Assembly: GCA_020633235.1 (NCBI GenBank)
Contig: JACKEA010000002.1
Location: 1,373,238-1,437,237 of the forward strand
DNA length: 64,000 nt
Direction: 5' to 3'
From: Polyangiaceae bacterium
GTDB taxonomy: Bacteria > Myxococcota_A > Polyangia > Polyangiales > Polyangiaceae
The translations under genes and the position numbers were made by a program. Shown piece after piece: positions 35,145-44,496 of this stretch; positions within the stretch are counted from its first letter, which is position 1, and each line of letters begins with the position of its first letter. The notes below the pieces were generated by a model. That model had not been told where the DNA came from. It saw nothing but the letters and a program-made list of their open reading frames with translations, and made no database searches.

Positions 35145-36806
35145 TCAGTATGGATTGCCCAGCGGCGTGGGCTCGACGGGCTTCGTCTGTTCTTCGGGCG
35201 GCGGGCGCGCGGGCGCGCGGGGCGGGCGCCAGCTCGGAGTGCGTTTCCTGCCGGCGTCGGGCTCGTCGTCAGCAACGGGGAGCGCATTGGGATCGACGAC
35301 GGGAATGTCCGCCGCGTCGCTCGCGGCGCGGGGCGTGGAGGCGACCGGTGCGGGCGCGCTGGGCGCCGCAATCACCAGGGTCTTGTCGTCCGCACCGGGC
35401 GTCACGGGCTCCGGCTCCCCGCCACGCAACACCACGTACACACCGGTAACGGACACCAAGGTGACGACGGCGCCGGCCGCCACCCACACCAGCGGATTCT
35501 GCGTCAGCGCGCGGCCGGTGCTGCCCGGCGGAGCCACGCTGGGCCGCGGCTCGGACAGCTCCACGCCGGTACCGTGCGTGGACGTCTGCTCCGCCTCGAC
35601 GACAGGTCCATAGTTCACCGTCTCCGCAGAGGTCGGCTCCGGAGGCGCGGAAACACGATCCGTCTCGGTGATGGATCCCGAGCTCGGCCGCACGCTGCGG
35701 GGACGGGACGGCGGCGGCGGCAAGGTGGGCGGCGGCGGCAGCGCCATGGTCACCGGGCCGTCCGCGCTCACCGGAGGCGGCGGCGCGGGACGAATTCCAT
35801 GACGATCCGAGTACACCTTGGCGAGCTTTTGCCGCCGCGAGGTGATGACGCCTTCCACCACGGGCGCGACGAACTGGCGGACCTCTCGCACGTCCGCGGC
35901 GGTGATGCCCGCCCGGCGCGCTGCGGCGGCCAGTACGTCGGCGAAAACCTCGGCGGACGGGTAGCGCTCGGACTTGGACAGCGTGAGCGCACCGGCGACG
36001 GCCTGCTCGATCTCCACCGGCAGCTCCGGCCGTACGTAGCGGAGCGGCGTGGGTGCATCGTTGGCGATCTTGAGCAGGAGCGCTGCGTCGTTGAAGCCTT
36101 CGTACAGGCGTTGACCGCAGAACAGCTCCCAGGCAACGACACCGGCTGCCCACACGTCGCAAGTACGGTCGAGCGGCCGTGCGCGCACCTGCTCCGGTGA
36201 CATGTAGGCGAGCTTGCCCTTCACCAGACCCGTCTGGGTCTTCGACAGCCGACGTGCAGCGGTGGCCACGCCGAAGTCCGTGAGGCGCGTCACGCCATCG
36301 ATGCCGAGCAGTACGTTGTGCGGGGTCACGTCGCGGTGAACCAGGCGCAGCGGCATGTTGGTGGGGTCGCGAAGCTCGTGCGCCGCGTGCAGCCCCGCAA
36401 GCATCTCGTCCAAGATCCGAAGCGAGATCTCGATGGGAATGCGGCTCCCCGTGGCGCTCAGCTTGTGGACGATTCCGGCGAGGGAGTCTCCCTCGATGTA
36501 GTCCATGACGACGAACACGCCGTCCTTGCACTCGCCGACGTCGTGAACGCTCACCACGTTCGGATGGTGAATGCGTCCAGCGAAGCGTGCTTCGTCGATC
36601 AGCGCGGTCATGAAGCCGGGCTCGTCCCGGAGGTGCTCGTGAGTCAGCTTCACGGCGACCTCGCGTTCGAAGCCTGCGAGCCCCGTGACGCGCGCGAGAT
36701 ACACCGTGGCCATGCCACCGCTCGCGATGGGCATGAGCAGCTCGTAGCGGCCGACGCGCTCCGGGAAGGGCAGCGACGGGTCGTTGTGCGCGTAACGGGC
36801 CGTCAC
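35145..36806 (-). CDS. Membrane-anchored Ser/Thr protein kinase
   Basis: A 553-residue protein. The kinase domain (about 20-290) has ASGGMATVY, VAVKLTHEH, HRDVTPHN (the Asp-Val-Thr-Pro variant common in this phylum), DFGVA and KLAYMSPEQ. A Pro-rich linker (330-440) leads to one transmembrane span (NPLVWVAAGAVVTLVSVTGVYVVL, about 437-460). A 90-residue Pro/Ala/Asp-rich extracytoplasmic tail follows. It should phosphorylate cytoplasmic targets; no sensor fold is obvious in the tail. The divergent Cys-rich lipoprotein begins 109 bp away. Confidence 0.9.
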   Translation of the reverse strand: MTARYAHNDPSLPFPERVGRYELLMPIASGGMATVYLARVTGLAGFEREVAVKLTHEHLRDEPGFMTALIDEARFAGRIHHPNVVSVHDVGECKDGVFVVMDYIEGDSLAGIVHKLSATGSRIPIEISLRILDEMLAGLHAAHELRDPTNMPLRLVHRDVTPHNVLLGIDGVTRLTDFGVATAARRLSKTQTGLVKGKLAYMSPEQVRARPLDRTCDVWAAGVVAWELFCGQRLYEGFNDAALLLKIANDAPTPLRYVRPELPVEIEQAVAGALTLSKSERYPSAEVFADVLAAAARRAGITAADVREVRQFVAPVVEGVITSRRQKLAKVYSDRHGIRPAPPPPVSADGPVTMALPPPPTLPPPPSRPRSVRPSSGSITETDRVSAPPEPTSAETVNYGPVVEAEQTSTHGTGVELSEPRPSVAPPGSTGRALTQNPLVWVAAGAVVTLVSVTGVYVVLRGGEPEPVTPGADDKTLVIAAPSAPAPVASTPRAASDAADIPVVDPNALPVADDEPDAGRKRTPSWRPPRAPARPPPEEQTKPVEPTPLGNPY

Positions 36807-36849
36807 TCAGCGAAGCATACGGCCGCGAGGCCCGACATTTCAGCCTGGA

Positions 36850-36878
36850 TTTTTCGGCCGCGCGCAGCGTGCTAGAAT
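36850..36878 (+). promoter_or_regulatory. Candidate promoter of the Cys-rich lipoprotein
   Basis: A TAGAAT hexamer (36873-36878) preceded by GTGC lies 37 bp before the lipoprotein ATG. A T-rich segment sits at the -35 position, but it is a weak match. Read from hexamer shape alone. Confidence 0.35.
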
Positions 36879-36915
36879 TTTGGCCTCGCGCCGCGGCGCG
36901 GCATTGTGGGCTTCG

Positions 36916-37443
36916 ATGCACTGGCGCTGGCTGTTCATCACCATCGTGGTCGGAGGTTGTACCTTCGAGCTCGCCCCCTTGGAGGAGAAGAAACCCCCTC
37001 CAGCCGGGGGGGGCAGTGGGGGTACGGCCGCCGTGGGCGGGCTGGTGGATGCGGGTTGCACGACCATTGGCTGCAGCAACACCGGGGGCACCCCGAGTGG
37101 CGGCACCTCGGGTGGCGGCACCGGCGGCGCGGGTCTGTCGGGAGGCACCGGCGGCGGCACCGGCGGAGCCCCCGCCTTTACGTGCGTGGACGTCAACACC
37201 ATCCCCGGCGAGTTCCAGGTGAAGTGCTGGGCGCAGGATCAGGCGTCCTGCTCTTGCCTCGGCTGCGACAATACCTACTGCTACGACCCGGCGAACGGCG
37301 ATCCAGTATCCGACTGCACCTGTCCCTCGTGCTGGAACGAGGCCTACTGCTACGACTACTGCGAGAACGACGGGGTCTGCAATCCGTTCTACGAAGGTTG
37401 CGGTTGCCAGGACTGCTGGTACCACCCGTCCTGCAACCCGTGA
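36916..37443 (+). CDS. Cys-rich lipoprotein with CxxC-type repeats
   Basis: A 175-residue protein; the signal peptide ends in VVGGC (Cys15). A Gly/Thr/Ser linker (22-90) precedes a C-terminal domain of about 85 residues with 18 Cys. Three segments look related: CLGCDNTYCYDP, CPSCWNEAYCYDY and CQDCWYHPSC, each with C-x2-C followed by aromatic residues and another C. The pattern recalls small disulfide-knotted surface modules. The ATG at 36916 gives the signal peptide; an earlier in-frame start at 36880 does not. Unknown family and function. Confidence 0.6.
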   Translation: MHWRWLFITIVVGGCTFELAPLEEKKPPPAGGGSGGTAAVGGLVDAGCTTIGCSNTGGTPSGGTSGGGTGGAGLSGGTGGGTGGAPAFTCVDVNTIPGEFQVKCWAQDQASCSCLGCDNTYCYDPANGDPVSDCTCPSCWNEAYCYDYCENDGVCNPFYEGCGCQDCWYHPSCNP

Positions 37444-37444
37444 G

Positions 37445-40400
37445 TCACAAGGAAGCAAGCAGCTCGAGCAGCGCTCGGCGTTCTTCCTCGTCCGTCACCG
37501 GACCCAGCTCCCGGTTGATCTCCGATACGGCCGCCGCGACCAACAACGTGAGCGCCGACGGCTCGCGCTCGGCACGGGGGACGAGCCCCGCGAGGCGAGC
37601 GGGATCCAGCGCCACGTGTCCTTCGCGATAGGTGACGGGGCGACGCCCGGAGCCGAGCTCCACCGACTTCGCCGGCGCGCCCGCGAGTGCGAGGCGGGAG
37701 AGCTCGGCGAGAACACGATCCGAAAGACCCACGCGCTTGTCGGCGGTCTTCACCCGGCGCGGGAGCATCGCCGCCGGCAGCGGATTGGCACGCGGAGCGG
37801 CGGCGCCTCCAAGCTCGTGGACCTTGTCCGGCGCGCGTGCTCGAAGCACGTTTGCGAGGGGATCGTCGTAGGCGAGGATCTTTCCGGAGAAGCGCTCCGG
37901 GAACGCCCCCTCCGCGCTGCCCGCGTGCCGCGTGAGCCACACGCCCTCCGCCAACAACTCGGCACGCAAGCGGGCCGCGTCGAAGGGCTGGCCGTCGACG
38001 GTCGTGGTCTCCGGCGCGACGTCCGCGCCCAACAGCGCCAAGTCCCAAAGATACTCCATCGGTACCTTGGCCGATTCCGTGAGCTTCATCGCTTGTGCCA
38101 ACACCGCCGCCCCGAGATCGTCCATCACGACGGCCGGCAGCAGCAGGGAGCCCGTCACTTGCGTCAGGTTCAAAGCCAGTGCGCCGCTCCCTCCGCTGGC
38201 GGGTGCCACGAGCAAGCTGCCGGCGACGGGGACCACGCCCTGACGTACCGAGAGGCCCCCCTGCAGCAGGTGCGCCATGCCCGGGACGGCCAGATCCACT
38301 CGCGGCGTGCGTGGCCATTCTTTGGGCAGCCACACACGGCCGGTGAGACGAAGGCCCCCCGGCGTGGCCTCGCCATCGAGCCAGGTGCTGACCAATACGT
38401 CGCCGCTGGCGGGCAAGAGCTCCCGAAGCAATCGTCGCGCCGCCGTCTCGACGCGGGCCAACACGACTTCCCCGTCCTTCTTGCGCCGCGGCTTCGAGAA
38501 CCAACGATTGGGCGAGACGCTCGAGTCGTCCACGACGGCGACGATGGGCCAGCCGAGGCTCGACGTGAGACGGCACAAGGGCCGGCGACCCGTCAGCAGC
38601 TCGACGCCGGTCTCACCGTCGAAGGCGCTCGGATGCACGAGGCCGACCTCGCCCTGGGTCGTGCCGTCGGAGAACGAGGTCACTCCCATGCAACGCGCGC
38701 GCTGCTCGGCCGACAGCGCCACCGTTTCCCGGGGCGCCGCGTGCGCGCGCTCCTCGCCGCGCAGGTCCCCGACCAGCATCGTGTGCACGTCGCGGCTCTC
38801 CCGCGACGACAAGAGCGGAACCTCATCGGCCCGGAGCACGACGATGGGGTAGCGGTACTTTCGGGCGGGATAGGGCGGGCCGAGGCTGGTGAAGCGCCAG
38901 GGCCCGTCCCCGAGATCGTCCATGGAATGCCACGCGCCACGAATGTCCACGAACACTGGCCACTTTCGCTCGGCCTCGCCCAGCCGTTTGCCGCGCTTCT
39001 GGCGGTGGAGCAAATGTCCTCGCAGGTGGTGCCGCACCCACCCCGGAAGCTCGTCGAGTCGATCCGAAATGCTCGCAAGGTACTGGTACGCAGCACGCAC
39101 CACCGCCTTGAGCACCGTCTTCTGCGCGTCCCGCGAGCTGTCCAAGCGGTCCCAACGCAGCATCAAGCGCATGGGCAGAACGAGCTCTGCGGGGATCGAC
39201 CTCAGACCGCCATCCAGGGTCATCAGGGTGACCTCGGACTCGGGCCCTTCGACAATCTCTGCTTCGCCTTCCACCACTCGCACGCCGAGCTCCGCCAGCG
39301 TACGCCGCAGCAGTGGATGCGCGGGCGCCCCGGGCAACGTGGCCGGCGGGCGTTCTTCCGAAGTCCGGAGCGAGAGTAGCTTGGCCACCGCATCGCTCAC
39401 GTCTCGGAGGGAGTAGCCGAGGGCGACGAGCAGCTCCTGCCACGCGCTCGAATGCTCCATCGGAAGTGCCAGCACCGGGCGATCGAGATCGGAGTCGCGG
39501 CTCGTGCTCGGCCAGCTCGCGACCATGGTGTGGGACAACCAGATCTCCAGGTTCTGGCGCGCGAGGGCGGCGATGGGCGCGCGTTCGCCGCGAATCGTGG
39601 GGAAGCCCGGCAGCGACTCCCGAGCAGCAGCAGCTACCTCGCCTTGGGGATCCCGGCGCGAAAGGGCCGCGACCAACGCGACGCTTCGTGCGTCCTCCAT
39701 CCAGTCGCCGCGCTTCATGAGCACCAGGGCCAGGGCGCGCGCTCCCTTCTCCAACACTCGCCAAAAGGCCTCGATGCCGCCCTCCGTGAGCGACGACAGC
39801 ATCTCGAAGTGACGCTCTTCCGGCAGCTCCACCCGTGCCGCCACGGGGATCTTGAGATCCACGGCGCGCACCCGCACCACCAACCGCCCTTGATGCGTGA
39901 CCTCCACCGGGTCTTCCACCGCAACGGACTTGGCGAGGGCCACGGCTCCGCTTCCCGCACCGCTGCGCTGAACCTGGACGACGGGGCTGTCGGGGTCCGC
40001 GGCCGGTCCGGGTCGATCCGGAGCGAGGGTGGCTCGAGCAAGAAAGGCTCGGCGACGTTCAGCAGCGAGGGCACGCTGACGCCAGTCCGCAAGCATCGGC
40101 TCACCGTCCACGGCGTTGGGGAACACGCGACGAAGGGCCTCTCGTTCCTCGGCCGTCGAGAGCAACACTGGCCGCGCTCCGTCGGTCTCGAAACCCGGAG
40201 CAGCCGCCAAGAAGTAGATCGGGCCCCGCGAAGAGATCTCACCCAAGCTCACGCGCTCGGGCTTTCCGTTGGCGCCGACCCGCTCGACGAAGGGCAGCTC
40301 CCACAGGCGTTGATGGAGCTCGGCGGTTTGCTGCTCCCAGCGGCCCTTTCTTCCTCGCCGCTCGGCGCTCTCCACGCGAGAGGCGAGCTCCGCGGCGGCG

Positions 40401-42781
40401 GACAGCAGGAACACGCGAGCCACGGGAGCGAGCGACCCTCGCCCCGCGGCGGTCATCAGCTCCTCGCACAGGGCGGATTCCGCCTCGAGCCACCAGAAGC
40501 GCGTGGGGCTGTGTCGAATGCCATCCCACCCTTCGCGGGGCACGCTCTCCATGTCGTCCACCACGCGCAGCGAGGAGCCCAGCCCCCCGTGCTTGGGCAA
40601 CCGAGCGAGCACCACGCCCGCGTGCATTTCCACCATGCGATTGACGGGGGATGGCGCGATCAGCGCGACGAAGTGGTCTTGCTCGAGCGTTACTGTGGGC
40701 GCCCCGCTGAGCTTCAGCTCCTCGAGCTCGTGTCGAAAGACTTCCCGCACGGCGGCACGTCGTTCGTCCTTGGTGACCGCGAAAGCGCGTTCGTAAGGCA
40801 CCCGCTCGATGTCTCCGCCGAGCAGGCGACAGATGTCGTCGAGCTCGGCTTCCGCCACCTTCAGTACGGGACGCCCGTCCGGCGCCGCACCCTGGGCAGC
40901 GGACGACTCGACCACGAAGCACAGCGCCTGCCGCTTTGCCGCCCAGCGGGCGAGCTGATCCAAGCTCAAGCGCCGACCGGGATCCGTTCCGGACCACACC
41001 CGAGCCCGCCACAGCTCGGGAAAGTCGGCCGACGACACTTCCGTTCCGAAGCTCTGCGGCAAGCGCGCGAGGGTCGAGAGGGCCGCGCACAAGACGCGGC
41101 GCCCGCGCTCGTCGGCGGCGAGCTCCCGGGCGCGGTGTTCCACGCCCCGAAGGGCTACGAGGATCACGTTGACCGTCGCCTCGGTCAGGTCGTCGCTGCG
41201 CTCCACCCCATCGAAGTCGAAGGTGGGACGAAGGCGATCGTCCCAAGCGAATGCTGCATCGACGGGCAGCGGCAGCTGACTCCTGTCGAGCCGCAGATGC
41301 TCCAGGGGGCGCTCTTGCAGGAACACGCGGACCACCGACGCGAGGGGCGCCGTCTCGGGGTCACGCACGGCGACGTGTCCCGTGAGCCCGCACTCGTCTG
41401 CGATGGCCTCACGGAACAGCTCATCGTCGCTTTCGGGCACCACGGGCCCGCTCGTCTCGTGCCCGAGCCATCGCTGCCATCGCTGGGCGCCCATCTTGGC
41501 GCGTTCGAGGATCGCCTCGCCGTCGGCCAGCTCGACACCCGCAAGCGCACTCTCCACCACCCTCCCGCGGAGCCGGAGCACGTCGCCCATCCACATGGCC
41601 AGCTCCGGGGGAACCGGGTCTGCTCCGCGGAGCACGAACGCCCGCGGCGCCGTGAGGAACTCGAGGACCGACCGACGGCGACCGGTGGCGTCCTCCAAGA
41701 GCTCGAGCTCGAGCAACTTCTCCAGCCGCGGCTCGAGGGAACGCCCGCGCCGGGCCGCGGACGCCAAGGTACACACCACGGCGCCCAAGGCGTCTTCCAA
41801 GATCTCGCCCCGTTCCAGCACCTCCACGCCATCGGCGACCTCGCCGCGGCCAGTCACCTCGAATGCCGCCGCCGAGAGCGCCGCGAACAGCGCGGTCGCT
41901 CCGGCGTCGGCCAGCTCGTGGACGAAGGCCGAGTCTTCACGCAAGACGGAACGCGATGCGTTCGTCGGTAGCGCCTCGGCGTCCACGTACAGGCGCGCCG
42001 GAAGCCCGATCAGCGTATCTGGCTCGAGCTCCAGTGGCCGCCACGTGGAACGAATCAGTTGCACGCCCTGCTCCGAGACGTCCTGAACCGGCGCATTGCC
42101 GGCCGGGAGCAGCTCGACGTACGCGCAGCGCACTCCGGCCATGCTGACGGCGGCGCGCACCAGCGTTCGTGGCGGGGCGGGCACGGCATGCTCCATTTCG
42201 CAGGGGATGGGCAAGTCGCCGATGCGCTCCGCGAGCGCGCGCACCTCGGGATGCGCGCCGCCGAACAGCGCCCGGCTCACCACACCCAGACCGACGCGCT
42301 TGCGCACCTGAATCACCGCGCCGTCGTCGAAGGCGCCCCGAGGCGGCGGCACCCGCGTGACCTGCGGCGGAGGCGGCGGGGCGTCGGGGCTGCCACTGAG
42401 CTGCGCGGCGGAGAAACGAACACGCACGTGGCCGCCGGGCTCCGGCAACGTCACATCCACGAAGCGCGGGTCGAGCCCCAGGGCGGCGTTCACGCCGATC
42501 GCCAAGAGCCGCATGCGCCGCTCCTCGGCGCTGGCGACGTCCGACAGCAGGTAGTCGAACAGGCGAAGCACGCGACCGACGGGCGGCGTACCGCCCGCCC
42601 AAGAGAGAATCACGTCGTCCGCGTCCGTCACCACCCGGAGCGCCGTGGCGCCGCTGGCCACGCCACCGCGGCACAACTCCGAGAGATACGAGTACGGGTC
42701 GGCGAGCATGTGCTCGCGCAGCTTGGAAAGCGCCCGGCGCGCGTCGACGCGGATCTTGCCGCGAGCGATGGCCCGGGCCAT
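37445..42781 (-). CDS. Giant protein with degenerate HSP90-like N-terminus, partner of the upstream ATPase
   Basis: A 1778-residue cytoplasmic protein; no signal or membrane segment. Its N-terminal 80 residues match the start of the upstream HSP90-like ATPase (DPYSYLSELCRGGVASGATA against DPYAFWRELVQNSIDAGATE), but the ATP-binding Asn is replaced by Gly and the Asp of the DDGCGM box is absent, so ATP binding is probably lost. The motif VDAEALPTNASRSVLRED (267-284) corresponds to the HSP90 middle-domain signature that the partner has as ESEKLSHTLSRDNVRRDD. Roughly 1450 further residues are helical and Arg/Glu-rich with no family recognised. The ATG shares a base with the upstream stop (TGATG), so both are made together. 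Confidence 0.8.
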   Translation of the reverse strand: MARAIARGKIRVDARRALSKLREHMLADPYSYLSELCRGGVASGATALRVVTDADDVILSWAGGTPPVGRVLRLFDYLLSDVASAEERRMRLLAIGVNAALGLDPRFVDVTLPEPGGHVRVRFSAAQLSGSPDAPPPPPQVTRVPPPRGAFDDGAVIQVRKRVGLGVVSRALFGGAHPEVRALAERIGDLPIPCEMEHAVPAPPRTLVRAAVSMAGVRCAYVELLPAGNAPVQDVSEQGVQLIRSTWRPLELEPDTLIGLPARLYVDAEALPTNASRSVLREDSAFVHELADAGATALFAALSAAAFEVTGRGEVADGVEVLERGEILEDALGAVVCTLASAARRGRSLEPRLEKLLELELLEDATGRRRSVLEFLTAPRAFVLRGADPVPPELAMWMGDVLRLRGRVVESALAGVELADGEAILERAKMGAQRWQRWLGHETSGPVVPESDDELFREAIADECGLTGHVAVRDPETAPLASVVRVFLQERPLEHLRLDRSQLPLPVDAAFAWDDRLRPTFDFDGVERSDDLTEATVNVILVALRGVEHRARELAADERGRRVLCAALSTLARLPQSFGTEVSSADFPELWRARVWSGTDPGRRLSLDQLARWAAKRQALCFVVESSAAQGAAPDGRPVLKVAEAELDDICRLLGGDIERVPYERAFAVTKDERRAAVREVFRHELEELKLSGAPTVTLEQDHFVALIAPSPVNRMVEMHAGVVLARLPKHGGLGSSLRVVDDMESVPREGWDGIRHSPTRFWWLEAESALCEELMTAAGRGSLAPVARVFLLSAAAELASRVESAERRGRKGRWEQQTAELHQRLWELPFVERVGANGKPERVSLGEISSRGPIYFLAAAPGFETDGARPVLLSTAEEREALRRVFPNAVDGEPMLADWRQRALAAERRRAFLARATLAPDRPGPAADPDSPVVQVQRSGAGSGAVALAKSVAVEDPVEVTHQGRLVVRVRAVDLKIPVAARVELPEERHFEMLSSLTEGGIEAFWRVLEKGARALALVLMKRGDWMEDARSVALVAALSRRDPQGEVAAAARESLPGFPTIRGERAPIAALARQNLEIWLSHTMVASWPSTSRDSDLDRPVLALPMEHSSAWQELLVALGYSLRDVSDAVAKLLSLRTSEERPPATLPGAPAHPLLRRTLAELGVRVVEGEAEIVEGPESEVTLMTLDGGLRSIPAELVLPMRLMLRWDRLDSSRDAQKTVLKAVVRAAYQYLASISDRLDELPGWVRHHLRGHLLHRQKRGKRLGEAERKWPVFVDIRGAWHSMDDLGDGPWRFTSLGPPYPARKYRYPIVVLRADEVPLLSSRESRDVHTMLVGDLRGEERAHAAPRETVALSAEQRARCMGVTSFSDGTTQGEVGLVHPSAFDGETGVELLTGRRPLCRLTSSLGWPIVAVVDDSSVSPNRWFSKPRRKKDGEVVLARVETAARRLLRELLPASGDVLVSTWLDGEATPGGLRLTGRVWLPKEWPRTPRVDLAVPGMAHLLQGGLSVRQGVVPVAGSLLVAPASGGSGALALNLTQVTGSLLLPAVVMDDLGAAVLAQAMKLTESAKVPMEYLWDLALLGADVAPETTTVDGQPFDAARLRAELLAEGVWLTRHAGSAEGAFPERFSGKILAYDDPLANVLRARAPDKVHELGGAAAPRANPLPAAMLPRRVKTADKRVGLSDRVLAELSRLALAGAPAKSVELGSGRRPVTYREGHVALDPARLAGLVPRAEREPSALTLLVAAAVSEINRELGPVTDEEERRALLELLASL

Positions 42782-44430
42782 CAGCCGAGCTCCCGAATAC
42801 TGGCGTGCAGCAGATGGTCTGCGTCGCGTTCGCTCAGCGCGCCGCCCAGCTCGAGCAACACCAGACGAGCGACCAGCTGCGCGACCTCCGCAGGCTGCGC
42901 GTCGTATTTGCGAAGGGCCAAAACCACCGCCGGAGCGTTGGCGTCGAGCCACAGCTCGGGCCCGCCCCGACCGAGGTCGTTGCGAGCGAGGAGCGTCGCG
43001 CCGGAAGGCACCGCCAGCGCGCAGCGACCGTCCAGCTCGCCGCACACACGCGCCAAGCGAGCGCGGCGGATGCCGAGGGACGTCGCTGCCAAGATCGCCG
43101 CCAGGTGCTGGCACAGCGGCACGTCCGGCAGCGCCTCGAGCAGCACGAGCTCTTGGTGCGCCGGACGACAGCTCCGCGGATTGAGCAGCGCCCGCGGGTC
43201 GAAGAAGCTCGCCAGTCGCCTCTCCACTTCGCCGCTCGGCGTCCACACCACTGGGCGTCCCTGCGCCGCCAGCGCCGCGGTGAGCGCGTCGGGTGCCGTC
43301 GCCGTGAGCACCGGCTTGCGCCATGGCGTGGCCGCCTCCAGCTCCCGCACCGTCATCGCCGTGGCGCCGCCAACGGCATCCGTGAGGGCGATGGTCACCT
43401 CCGCGGCTCCGAGCCCGAACCCTGGCAGCGACGAGGCGGTGAGCAGCGCCAGGTAGCTCGCGCGGTCGCGCTCCCGGGCTGCGACGGCGAGGCGCTCCAC
43501 CAGTCGCTCTCGAAGCGGCCCCCGCGACAGCTGCTTCACCATCTCGAGGACGCGAACCAGCTCGTCGTCGCGCCGCACGTTGTCCCGACTCAGGGTGTGG
43601 GACAGCTTTTCGCTCTCCACTTTGAAGCGCACGCCCTCGATGCCGCTGAACAGCTCCGTATCGCTCTCGTACAGGGTGAGTCCACGCTTGTAGAAACCGG
43701 AAAAGTGCTCGTGCGCCTCGAGACTCGGCGGCGCCTCCGGAACGCTGCCAGCGCCGACGACGAAGCGCTCGCCCAGAGCCTCGTGGGTCAGCGTCACCAG
43801 CGCGGGCAGGCCGAAGGGAACGTCGATACGCTCGGGCTTGCTGTCACCGAAACCGGTCTCGTCGCTGGCGAACAGGGTGATGGGGACGCGGGCGTGCCGG
43901 CACCAGCGCGTGAGCGCCGCCCGCGAGGCCTCCACGTGGCGTTGGAACGCTTCCACGTCGAAGGTGTTCTCCAGCGCGACCACGGTGCCGCTACCCTGGC
44001 GCGGCTCGACCTCCAGGAGCTCGTAGCTGTGGTCCCGCCCGAGCTCCAGGCGGTAGCAGTGGCCGTCCCTCCAGGTTTCCACCACCACGCGACCGGGGTC
44101 CAGGGAGAACACGGAGACGAAACCCACGCCGTACTTGCCGACCTTGCTCTCGTCGCCCTCCTTGGTGGACGAGAACAGCGTGAGCAAGTTGCCCTCGACG
44201 ACCTCGGGGGTCATTCCACAGCCGTCGTCCGCGAGAGCGGAGCGCACCACGCCGTCGGCGGAACGGTGGAGCGTCACGCGGAGCTCGGTCGCGCCCGCGT
44301 CTATCGAGTTCTGAACGAGCTCGCGCCAGAACGCGTACGGGTCGGCGAACTGCCGGACCATCTCCGCGACGAATCCCGTCTCCGGCTGAGGTATCGCCTG
44401 CTGGGCTTGCTTGTCGCGGTAGGGATCCAC
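42781..44430 (-). CDS. HSP90-like (GHKL) ATPase
   Basis: A 549-residue protein. GHKL features: N-box RELVQNSIDAGA (36-47, Glu37, Asn41), G1 box ADDGCGM (67-73), lid with SSTKEGDESKVGKYGVGF (87-104) and G2-region GSGTVVALENTF. The stretch GVRFKVESEKLSHTLSRDN (about 245-265) matches the middle-domain signature of HtpG/HSP90. The start is a GTG with the ribosome site GGAGGGGACGCC, in preference to an ATG 16 codons earlier without one. It is co-translated with the 1778-residue protein. Expected to be an ATP-driven clamp acting on, or with, that partner. Confidence 0.88.
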   Translation of the reverse strand: MDPYRDKQAQQAIPQPETGFVAEMVRQFADPYAFWRELVQNSIDAGATELRVTLHRSADGVVRSALADDGCGMTPEVVEGNLLTLFSSTKEGDESKVGKYGVGFVSVFSLDPGRVVVETWRDGHCYRLELGRDHSYELLEVEPRQGSGTVVALENTFDVEAFQRHVEASRAALTRWCRHARVPITLFASDETGFGDSKPERIDVPFGLPALVTLTHEALGERFVVGAGSVPEAPPSLEAHEHFSGFYKRGLTLYESDTELFSGIEGVRFKVESEKLSHTLSRDNVRRDDELVRVLEMVKQLSRGPLRERLVERLAVAARERDRASYLALLTASSLPGFGLGAAEVTIALTDAVGGATAMTVRELEAATPWRKPVLTATAPDALTAALAAQGRPVVWTPSGEVERRLASFFDPRALLNPRSCRPAHQELVLLEALPDVPLCQHLAAILAATSLGIRRARLARVCGELDGRCALAVPSGATLLARNDLGRGGPELWLDANAPAVVLALRKYDAQPAEVAQLVARLVLLELGGALSERDADHLLHASIRELG

Positions 44431-44460
44431 GGCGTCCCCTCCATGTGGGAGCGGCGGGGC

Positions 44461-44476
44461 GACGCTCGAAAGCGTC
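44461..44476. terminator. Small hairpin between SDR and HSP90-like genes
   Basis: GACGCT and AGCGTC pair around a CGAA loop, in the 66-bp gap between the SDR gene stop (44497) and the ATPase start (44430). No T-run follows, so it may attenuate rather than end transcription. Confidence 0.4.
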
Positions 44477-44496
44477 ACCCCCGCCCTCGTCGGCCA

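Noticed and set aside
33933..36200. 755-codon plus-strand frame opposite the TolC and kinase genes
   Set aside because: Spans two real minus-strand genes and the gap between them; low-complexity, no signature.
39452..41971. 839-codon plus-strand frame opposite the 1778-residue gene
   Set aside because: Composition is typical antisense shadow (His/Arg/Gly-rich); no start signal or known motif.
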